Below the pieces are notes generated by a model, which was given only the letters and a program-made list of their open reading frames with translations, had not been told where the DNA came from and made no database searches. Made by a program: the position numbers and the translations under genes. From Blastopirellula marina DSM 3645 (GTDB lineage Bacteria > Planctomycetota > Planctomycetia > Pirellulales > Pirellulaceae), in assembly GCF_000153105.1 (NCBI RefSeq), contig NZ_AANZ01000002.1, positions 310,001-374,000 of the forward strand: a DNA stretch of 64,000 bases. Direction: 5' to 3'. Below, in pieces: positions 28,214 to 36,000 of the stretch. Every line of letters begins with the position of its first letter. Positions within the stretch are counted from its first letter, which is position 1.

Positions 28214-28899
28214 CGCGTTTCCTTTGCGGGAGATACGTTTCGGCAGGTCCATGGAGCTTGGCCCTGCGCCAAGGTTTGTCCCAGCAATAAGTATTGTCGA
28301 ACTCGCGCGCGATAACCGCGTGTGGGAGCATGGCCTGCCGCCATCGCAACCAGGCCGCCGATGAGCCGTCGCGGCATCTCCGGCGGAGCGGCAGCCAGCA
28401 AGCGATCAGGCGGCGTCGCTCGACCTGCGGCCGAATAGACTGCCTGATAAAGGCAACCCCACAGCGAACCTCGTTTCACTTTTTTATCGAGGCTGCGAAT
28501 CGCCAACAGCCCCGGCTCACTCGGCCGCGCAATCCACTGCACTACAGGTGCAAGACGGAAAGAATCGCCCGATTTATCGTCGCCCAAAGCGTCATGAATC
28601 GTTAACACGGCCCACCACAGTGATCGCCGCAGCGGTAATGCGGCGGCCAAAAACCGACGTGCATCAGCATCCAGCTCAACGGTTAACAATCGATCAAAAA
28701 AGATCATCGGCGCCAGGGTCGGCGTCAGGAGTCGGCGCGCGTCATACGACAGCTGCAACTTGTATCGCTGGCAAATTTCTACGGCGCTGGCGTCCCCTCG
28801 CAGCGGCGACAGGGGCGCAGCAGCCGGCAACGGCGCCGCCGCACGCTGGGCATGCGAGCCGTGACAACAATCATGTTTGGCAAAGGGTCTGGTTTTCAT
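28210..28899 (-). CDS. DUF6931-like protein, copy 1
   Basis: The product has 229 residues. The N-terminal 40 residues are His/Cys- and Ala/Pro-rich (HDCCHGSHAQRAAAPLPAAAPL), unlike copy 2. From about 65 it follows the shared core FFDRLLTVELDADARRFLAAALPLRRSLWWAVLTIHDAL, and ends with SLWGCLYQAVYSAAGRATPPD, matching copy 2's FHSGDSITPPD. It is a cytosolic helical protein by composition. It lies 14 bases after the beta-repeat gene in the VgrG operon. The duplicated pair probably forms a heteromeric adaptor, which is inference. Confidence 0.75.
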   Translation of the reverse strand: MKTRPFAKHDCCHGSHAQRAAAPLPAAAPLSPLRGDASAVEICQRYKLQLSYDARRLLTPTLAPMIFFDRLLTVELDADARRFLAAALPLRRSLWWAVLTIHDALGDDKSGDSFRLAPVVQWIARPSEPGLLAIRSLDKKVKRGSLWGCLYQAVYSAAGRATPPDRLLAAAPPEMPRRLIGGLVAMAAGHAPTRGYRARVRQYLLLGQTLAQGQAPWTCRNVSPAKETR

Positions 28900-28913
28900 G
28901 GCAAGTCGCTTTA

Positions 28914-29486
28914 TTAGTTGACGTTGACGATCGCGCCTTCCATGGTGATCATCCCGTCGCCTGTGATCTCAATCGTCGGCGCTTCCAACGAAATCGCGGC
29001 CGGCGTCACCTCGAAAGAGCCATCCGCCGCTTCCAGCACATGCCCGGCCGGCGTATTGGAACGTGTCGTATCATCGACCACTTCATTGATCCCCTCCGGC
29101 GTCATCGAAAACGTCACGTCAGCCACCTTAAAGGTGATCGACTCCGGCGTCATCGAAATGCTCGATCCTTCCCCTTCGGCGCCGACGCTGATGGTGATTA
29201 GTTCGGGCTCCATCGAGATCATCGCACCGACCATCGGAGAACCGACAACCTGTTTGATCATCCCCTCCTCACCGGCGGAAATGCAGATCGTGTTCGAATC
29301 TTCTGAACTGGCCACCGCGATCACGCCGGTACCGCTCACCATTTGCACGTTGATCGAACCATTGATGGTCACAGTTCCCTCTGTGCCTGACGCAACCAGG
29401 TCAAGTCCGTATCCCCGTGATTCGAGGAAAATGCCGCCGTAGGCGCAAACGGTATGAGTCCCCCAGAGCGTTTCATTGCGGTTCAT
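28914..29486 (-). CDS. Beta-repeat spike-like protein of the VgrG operon
   Basis: The product has 190 residues and is almost entirely short beta strands with few charged helices. Repeating units of the form I-S-M-x-P-E-x-I-T-I/F-x-V (AMISMEPELITISVGAEG, SISMTPESITFKVAD, FSMTPEGINEV, FEVTPAAISLEAPTIEITGD) are typical of beta-helix or beta-prism extensions at the C-terminus of VgrG (DUF2345-type). No signal peptide. Since VgrG here ends soon after its gp5-like domain, this protein may supply the spike shaft in trans. The gap to the upstream gene is 167 bases, the largest in the operon, and may hold an internal promoter. Confidence 0.78.
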   Translation of the reverse strand: MNRNETLWGTHTVCAYGGIFLESRGYGLDLVASGTEGTVTINGSINVQMVSGTGVIAVASSEDSNTICISAGEEGMIKQVVGSPMVGAMISMEPELITISVGAEGEGSSISMTPESITFKVADVTFSMTPEGINEVVDDTTRSNTPAGHVLEAADGSFEVTPAAISLEAPTIEITGDGMITMEGAIVNVN

Positions 29487-29653
29487 GTATCAAACCTTCT
29501 TATCATGCGGCGTGAAAAAAATGTGTCTTCGTCGCTGACTTCACTTTGACGCCAGCGGCAGGCAAAGTCGAGCATTGCTAAATTCAGCATCAAGCGTCGT
29601 TACGGAACGGCAAGTTCGGGCGGGTAGTCTTCGTGTTATTTTCAGCTACCTTC

Positions 29654-30994
29654 TCAGCGGCCGCGCTTGCCGCCTCCCCCGCCTCGCCTATTCGTAGAAT
29701 TCTTCATTCGTTGCTGATATTCTTTCCTCGCACCTTTCTGATCGGCTTTCTGAGCTCGCTTATCAGCTTTCGACTTGTCCTTCGACTTGTCTTCCGACTT
29801 GTCCTTCGACTTGTCCTTCGACTTGTCTTCCGATTTGTCCTCCGGTTTGTCCTCCGGTTTGTCCTCCGGTTTGTCTTCCGGTTTGTCTTCCGGTTTGTCT
29901 TCCGGTTTGTCTTCCGGTTTGTCTTCCGGTTTGTCTTCCGGCTTGTCCTCCGGTTTGTCTTCCGGCTTGTCTTCCGGTTTGTCCTCCCCATCTACATCAT
30001 CATCGCCATCATCAGGCTCGAAATGGCTTTCCGCGTCGCCATCTTCTGGCAAATGATCGTCATCATCATCATCATCGCCGTCCATTTCCGCTATATTCAT
30101 CGCCGCTTTGCTGGTGAAATCGGTAACTCGCAACAATTCTTGGGAGCCGTTCGCCATAATCAGGATTCCCCAGCCAGTGGGGATCGTCGACGGATCCACG
30201 AGTCGCGTTGTGGTCTCGGCGGCATTGCGAGTTGCTGACTCGGCGGCATTGGCCAAGGCGTTTTTTTTCTCCAGCGTCATAATGATTCCGTAAAGCAACT
30301 GCGAGATTCCCGCGCCTACATCCACCAAAATGTGCGGCACTCGATCTTTATCTCCCTCGCTGCTGGAACTCTCGCTGCTGGAACTCTCGCCGCTGGAACC
30401 CTCACTGCTGGAACCCTCACTGCTGGAGCCCTCACTGCTGGAGCCCTCGCTGCTGGAGCTTTCGCTGCTCGAATCGTCGCCTTCGTCTTCCGTACCTTTG
30501 TATTTGGGATATCCGAAATGCACCCCTAGTTGATACAGCATGTTGACCGCCACCACGGCGACGCTGAGGATTCGCACAGCGCTTTCTACCGCATCGGCGG
30601 TCGGCGGCGCCTCTTCGTTGGCTGCTTCGATTGCACGTTCTTCGACTTCCGACATCCAAACCGGCGGCCGAATGAAGAGCGGTCGCGCCGTTGTTTTGAT
30701 TTCGTTGGCGCGTGTGAATTCCGCACAGGGGCCGCCATAGTTGGCTCCCGACTTCTGCCCCATATAGATATCGCTCTGTCCTAACTCGCCGTTGATCAAA
30801 ACGCCGATAAGGCTAGAGCCCAGCTTGTTCAGAAAAAACGTCGGATCCACGACCGTAGTTTGACGGCTTCCGACGAAGAGATCCGCCGTTTGACCATATT
30901 TGCCGGAATCATCCGTCCCGATGGTGCAACCGAATTCGCCTGCGCCGCCACCGACCACGGTTAGCACGTCTTTGAGCCATGTAGGTTCAGACAT
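29654..30994 (-). CDS. VgrG-operon protein with Ser-Glu and Glu-Asp-Lys-Pro repeats
   Basis: The product has 446 residues. The N-terminal domain (about 1-170) is a folded, glycine-rich unit (VGGGAGEFGCTIGTDDSGKYG, ADLFVGSRQTTVVDPTFFLNKLGSSLIGVLI, DIYMGQKSGANYGGPCAEF). Then come eight five-residue S-S-S-E-G type repeats (about 173-212), a helical middle part and an acidic run of aspartates. The C-terminus has eighteen four-residue E-D-K-P/S repeats (about 337-408), ending in basic and glycine-rich residues. The N-domain recalls PAAR-like or tip proteins. The repeats look like flexible spacers. It starts 30 bases after the vgrG stop. Family not recognised. Confidence 0.8.
   Translation of the reverse strand: MSEPTWLKDVLTVVGGGAGEFGCTIGTDDSGKYGQTADLFVGSRQTTVVDPTFFLNKLGSSLIGVLINGELGQSDIYMGQKSGANYGGPCAEFTRANEIKTTARPLFIRPPVWMSEVEERAIEAANEEAPPTADAVESAVRILSVAVVAVNMLYQLGVHFGYPKYKGTEDEGDDSSSESSSSEGSSSEGSSSEGSSSEGSSGESSSSESSSSEGDKDRVPHILVDVGAGISQLLYGIIMTLEKKNALANAAESATRNAAETTTRLVDPSTIPTGWGILIMANGSQELLRVTDFTSKAAMNIAEMDGDDDDDDDHLPEDGDAESHFEPDDGDDDVDGEDKPEDKPEDKPEDKPEDKPEDKPEDKPEDKPEDKPEDKPEDKPEDKPEDKSEDKSKDKSKDKSEDKSKDKSKADKRAQKADQKGARKEYQQRMKNSTNRRGGGGGKRGR
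29771..29986. repeat. Eighteen-copy 12-bp tandem repeat in coding sequence
   Basis: On the plus strand the unit is CGGTTTGTCTTC or a close variant (CGACTTGTCCTT toward the left end), repeated 18 times without interruption. On the coding strand each unit encodes E-D-K-P or E/K-D-K-S. Copies are nearly identical in the middle and more divergent toward the gene's 3' end, as expected for slippage-driven expansion. Confidence 0.95.
30357..30476. repeat. Eight-copy 15-bp tandem repeat in coding sequence
   Basis: The plus-strand unit is TCGCTGCTGGAACTC or a near variant, eight copies, encoding S-S-S-E-G-like pentapeptides on the minus strand. It lies in the same gene as the 12-bp repeat, and both preserve the frame. 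Confidence 0.93.
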
Positions 30995-31024
30995 TGCAAT
31001 CTCTTTCTAAAGTAGTCAGTACGG

Positions 31025-32731
31025 TTACAAAGACCCGTTGAGCTTGTAGGTCTTGGAGGGCGTGTAGGTGTAGCGATAGCTCTCGGTATTGTCGACCGCT
31101 TGCCGTTCGGAGTGGACGTGCACGTACTGCTGGTCGGGGACGTCGTGAAACATAATCGCGTTGAAATTGTTCAGGGGATCGCCCTGGAAGATGCACGATT
31201 TCAGGCCTCCCAACTGATTGTTAAGCGGCAACTCTAACGGCGGCATGTTCGTCGAGTTGTAGACGCTGCCGACGATGATCGGGCGATCGGGATCTCCCTC
31301 TTCAAACGCGACGATCACCTCGTGACCGATCCGGGGCCAAAAGAAGGCGCCCCACCGCGGGCCGGCCCAGACCTGGCCGACGCGAATCCAGCACGACGCG
31401 GCTTCGTTCTCAATGTCGCTGCGATCCCACGGAAACTTGACCTTCACGCGACCATATTTGTCGACAAAGATTTCTTCCTTCTCAGGGCCCACGACGCGGG
31501 CCGATTGCATGCCGTAAATCTTTGGCTTCGGGACGGTCAGCTGCGGGCGAAATTGCACTGCTTTCGGTTGGCAGACGAAGCGGTTTTCGTATTGCAGGTC
31601 GGTTCCCAGCGACGAGTCATGCGAGCGATAGTTGACGTCGACCTTGGCGTCATGCTCGATTTCTAGCAATTGATAATCGTCATCGCCGTTGGCGTGACGC
31701 ATCAGCGAGAACAAATAGCCCGGCGTCAGTCGCGGAATGTCGCTTTTGCCTTGGCAGCGCACCGCGGTCGTCGCAATTCGCTGCGCATCGATCTTGGCCG
31801 AAACCGTCCCCGCATCCTGCGTTTTGCCAAGTTCGTCACTTTGATCGCCGCCGCCGCCGTTGACGTCATCAAACCAACCGGCGTAGCCTGACGGGTAGAT
31901 GTAGACCTCGCGCTGCGGATCGGGCAAGTCGCTGACCGCATGCAGATCATGTTCGGCTGTGCCGCATTTGACCTTCTTCACGATATCAGCCGAAGCGTCG
32001 AGATCTTGGCCCGTCATTTGAAAGGCGATGTCACGCAGCGCTACTTTTTTCGAGGTGATCTGTTGTTCGCGGCGCCACCAATAGATGCGATTCTCGGGGC
32101 GGACGCCGCCGATGACCGATTCGTAGATCAACGCGCTAATGCCGTCGATCGCGATCTGACTGATTGTCTGATCGCACATGAACAGCTTGTGTTTCTCTTT
32201 TTCGTGTTGGAAGTGGAAATAAATTCCTTCTTCTTCCATCAAACGAAGCACAAAGTCGAGATCCGATTCTTCGTACTGCACCAGATAGTCGCGGTAGGGA
32301 TATTTCGATTTCAAATTGAAGTCGACGTCGTAGCCGGTAAAGACTTCCTGCAGAACTTCGGGGACCGTCATCCGTTGGAAGATCCGGCAGTTGCGCGTCA
32401 GCCCCATCAACCAATGCTTGGGAGCGAGCGTCGCTTCGTACTGCGTAAACTGATCGTCGCGACTCACTTCGGCAAACGTCGTAATGATGCCGTGAAAGTA
32501 ACGCGGTCCCAAACCAAAGGGATCTTCCAACGAAACCACGGCGGCTTTGCCCAGAATCTTGGAAAAATCGATGTCGCCGTTGGGGTCGCCCAACAATGTC
32601 AGTTGAAACTCATAGAGCGCACTGACCGACTCCCGGCCATGAAAGGCGGAGATCGCCAGCGTTTGCGGCCCCAACGGGGTTTCCACACGAAGCGGGCGAT
32701 TCGATGCGTCAAACAGATCTGCGAGATCCAC
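31025..32731 (-). CDS. vgrG: VgrG-type spike protein
   Basis: The product has 568 residues from GTG 32731, chosen because GGGGA lies eight bases upstream; the longer frame to 33028 adds a basic, Ser/Gln-rich stretch without family character. It has the VgrG architecture: a gp27-like part (LRVETPLGPQTLAISAFHGRESVSALYEFQLTLL, YFHGIITTFAE, YRDYLVQYEESDLDFVLRLMEEEGIYFHF) and a gp5-like OB domain (VDKYGRVKVKFPWDRSD, SCWIRVGQVWAGPRWGAFFWPRIGHEVIVAFEEGDPDRPIIVGSVYN). It ends soon after, with no long C-terminal beta-helix and no effector domain. It trimerises as the spike of a contractile injection apparatus. First gene of the operon ending in PAAR. Confidence 0.95.
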   Translation of the reverse strand: MDLADLFDASNRPLRVETPLGPQTLAISAFHGRESVSALYEFQLTLLGDPNGDIDFSKILGKAAVVSLEDPFGLGPRYFHGIITTFAEVSRDDQFTQYEATLAPKHWLMGLTRNCRIFQRMTVPEVLQEVFTGYDVDFNLKSKYPYRDYLVQYEESDLDFVLRLMEEEGIYFHFQHEKEKHKLFMCDQTISQIAIDGISALIYESVIGGVRPENRIYWWRREQQITSKKVALRDIAFQMTGQDLDASADIVKKVKCGTAEHDLHAVSDLPDPQREVYIYPSGYAGWFDDVNGGGGDQSDELGKTQDAGTVSAKIDAQRIATTAVRCQGKSDIPRLTPGYLFSLMRHANGDDDYQLLEIEHDAKVDVNYRSHDSSLGTDLQYENRFVCQPKAVQFRPQLTVPKPKIYGMQSARVVGPEKEEIFVDKYGRVKVKFPWDRSDIENEAASCWIRVGQVWAGPRWGAFFWPRIGHEVIVAFEEGDPDRPIIVGSVYNSTNMPPLELPLNNQLGGLKSCIFQGDPLNNFNAIMFHDVPDQQYVHVHSERQAVDNTESYRYTYTPSKTYKLNGSL

Positions 32732-32759
32732 GAGCTCATTCCCCAACAAGAACCAATTG

Positions 32760-32939
32760 CTAGCACGTCTTCTGCTTCGGCATTTCGACCCCGCTATGTT
32801 CGCCGCACGTGGAGAAAACGCGACGAATAACCTCGCGGCCTGCGTAGACTGCGACGAATACGACAACCGCGATCGCTGCAGCGACTGTAGCTGCCGTTGC
32901 GACTGCAACGATTCTTTTGATTGCGGCGAATGACGGCAA
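32760..32939 (-). CDS. Possible small membrane protein upstream of vgrG
   Basis: A 59-codon frame with TTG start encodes a convincing membrane helix (IVAVATAATVAAAIAVVVFVAVYAG, given by positions 10-34) followed by REVIRRVFSTCGEH and a basic tail. Its stop is 28 bases before the vgrG start. One base upstream of its start is the stop of a 21-codon frame (33006-32941, MQLYINVFEGQTTSRILLVEV). Joined by a frame change the two would make one sensible protein of about 80 residues. It may be a real small gene, a frameshifted remnant, or chance. The opposite strand reads as Cys-rich, which is the shadow of the Val/Ala codons. Confidence 0.4.
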   Translation of the reverse strand: MPSFAAIKRIVAVATAATVAAAIAVVVFVAVYAGREVIRRVFSTCGEHSGVEMPKQKTC

Positions 32940-33048
32940 TTTAAACTTCTACGAGAAGAATGCGGGAAGTCGTTTGCCCCTCGAAAACGTTGATGTAGAG
33001 TTGCATGGTTTATTTCTGCAACATCCACTGAGGCGAAACGGCAACGTC

Positions 33049-36000
33049 ATGACTCGAAGCCGCAATACCCAAGCGAATTCCAATTCTCCATCCCGCGGAG
33101 AACAGGGCGAACAACAGCGTTGGCAGGCCCTCGATGCGCCGCGCCGCCACCAGTGGAAGCGACTGCAATTGCCGCTCGCGATCGCGCTGCTTTGCGGATT
33201 CGTGCTGGTCATCTTGTGGGCGAGTAGTTGGTTGCGCCCGCCGCGGCCGACCCGTTTCATCCTGGCAGGCGCCGGATACGAGACCAATCTTTCCGTGCCG
33301 GAAAATGCGCTCGGCTGGAATGTCTTGGTCGACCTGCAGAGCGTTTCGAACGACGCCCAGACGCAGCGCTATTGGGGACATCGTCTGCTGCGTAGCGGCG
33401 ACGGGCCGCAGCGCATGCAAATTGGCTGGCGTCCCAGCCTAGAAGGGGTGGAAGAAAACAACGTGGTGCTGATGCTGACCGGGCATGGTTTTGTCGGTGA
33501 CAAAGGGCCCGCGCTGTTGCCAGAAAAAGTCGATCTGACCAAGCGTCCCGAAACGATCAACATTGTCGACATCATCGCCGACCTGCAAAAACTGCCTACA
33601 CAAACCAACAAGCTGCTGATCATCGACAGCTGTCGCACTATCGTCGCTCCCCAATTGGGTTTGTTGACGAACAGCTTCTCTGCGTCGTTACGCGACATGG
33701 ATGAAGAGATTCGTAAAGTGCCGAACCTCTCGGTCGTAGTCGCCGCCGACGTCGATCAGCAAGCTTGGAACTTTTTCCAACAGCGCCGCACTGCGCTAGG
33801 TCATTATGTCATTGAAGGGCTGCGCGGCGCGATCATTGACGACGACGATGACGGCCGGATCGACGCCGCCGAATTGTTCCGTTATGTCGACGACGAATTG
33901 ATGCAATTCGCCGCCGCCAATCACAACCGTCGACAAAGCGTTTTAATGCTTCCGACCGGCGACGACGGAAAGAAGCGCGCCGACGAATTTGATCTGGGCG
34001 TATTGCGTCCCGGCTACGAGCCGTCGAAAAGCCCCACTCCCATCGCTTCGAGCCAATGGGAATGGATGAACGAGTTCTGGCAACAGCAACAGACGTTGTC
34101 TCAAGCGCAACCATCGGTGCTGCGATATTCGCCGCATGCCTGGCGACGCTATCAAGAGACGTTGTTACGGATGGAGTCGTTGCTGATCGCCGGCGACATC
34201 GCCAACGCGTCGCGATTACGAAGTTCGGCCTCGGAGTTGGCCTCCGCGTTTGCGAGTCGGCGACGTATGCCTTTGCAATCACAGGACTTGTCCCTGTCAT
34301 GGCGAACCGCCGCCGGTTGGTTTCAACCGACGCCGGCTGCCGTTACTTCGGCGGCGACGCTCTTAACGTCGACGGCGCCGCAAGATGTTCGCGCGACCTA
34401 CGATACAGCGGCGCAACAACAGATCGCCGACGGCGTTTCCGAAGCGGCGTTCTCTGACGCATTGCGTCGCGAACTGTTGCTTCGCGCCGCCGAAGATCCG
34501 ATTCATCAATTGGCGAAAAACTGGCAAGTGATTCGCTCGATTGGTCAGGCCAACGAGACGGGACCGACCGAACTGGTCTTCGTCGAACTGCTCTGCCAAC
34601 AAATTGACATGAAGTCATTATCGCCGGCGGACGCCGAAGTGATCGGCAGCGCCATCAAGACGAACCTGCTGGCCGAACAAGCCGCTTCCGCCGCGGCGAC
34701 CTGGAGCGCAGCATTCGCGTCACGCGTTGGCGCCGCAGATTTAGAACGCCGTATCGGCCAGGACTACTTGTTTATCGACTCGGCGGCTCGCTTGAAAGCG
34801 GTCGCGCAAATCAATTCGGCCTCCAAGGCCTACGCGTCGATCATGAATGACGTCGCCATTTTGAACCGTGCGACCGAAGCTCGCAACTCCGCTTTGGCGG
34901 AACTGCCTTTCTACAACCATTGGACGATCGCGACTCCGCCTGAATCGGGCGGCGAGGGATTGGAGATTCAAGTAACGCAGCTGTGGCAGTCGGCCCATGC
35001 GTTGGATAACCAGTTAAACAGCGCAGCGGCGGCGACTTCGGCGACGCCGGAAATGTTGTCGGCGCTCGCCGCTTTGACGACCAAAGTCGAGCAACAGCGT
35101 TTGGAATTGAAAAAGCAGAACGAACAAGAGCAGAGCGCCGCCTTTGTCGCAGACCCCAGCGAGTCGCTGCGACGTTTGAGCCGCGCCATGTTGTTGCCGG
35201 CGGCTGACGCCGAGTCGCGCCGCAAGTTGTTGATCGCCTGCATCGACGCGACCGGCGCCGAGATTTCTCGCGGCCAACAACCGGCGCCGTCGATCGAGCA
35301 GCAAGAGAAGTTCGCCAAGATCGATGCAGCTCGCGCCGGACATCTGGCGCTCGCGAAATTTGGCGACGCCTGGTACGACCAACTGAGCGGCTCGCGTGAT
35401 GACGCTTATCTGATGACCAGCCATCGGCTGGAAGTCTTTGGCGTCGAACAACTGTGGCGCGAGACGATCGCCCAGATCGGCGACGACTACGCTCAAAAAT
35501 GGCGCGAGCTGATCCAGCTGAACACCAACATCGATCGCGACGACATGGATCTGGTGATGATCGATCGAATCGCTTCGCAGTCGCGCATCATTCCTAGCGT
35601 CGTGCTGGCCGTCGACGACGACGCTCGTGATGCTCGCCAAGCGACATTGGCCGCAGCGGCGCTGCAGTTCGCCCAACGCGCCTGGAATGAACATTGGGAT
35701 GATCAAGGCCAGGTTCCCTACTACCTACGCGCCGCTCGACTGTTGACCGCCGACGCCGTTCGCTTCGCGCTGCATCCGCAGAAAACGACCCAGGAAGCGG
35801 CGCCCTGGCAAAAACCGGGCGACTTTGCGATCACGTCGATTCCGCTGAGAAACTGGACGACGGAATCGACCGAGTCGTATCACTTTGATTTGAACATCGC
35901 CGGAGAGAACCCGCCCCACGGTATCCCCCGCTTTGGATTCTCCACCAACGGCCTGTTGCATTTGGCGGTGGATGATGACGCCAGACGAGGCATCGAATGG

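Noticed and set aside
29771-30476. Tandem short repeats considered as a possible CRISPR array
   Set aside because: Units are 12 or 15 bases with no spacers between them, and they encode in-frame peptide repeats in a larger gene.
32796-32933. A 45-codon plus-strand frame encoding a Cys/Asp-rich peptide (C-x-x-C clusters) between vgrG and the caspase-like gene
   Set aside because: It is the exact antisense of the Val/Ala-rich membrane helix on the minus strand, whose codons (GTC, GCA) read as Asp and Cys on the other strand. The helix is the more natural reading.
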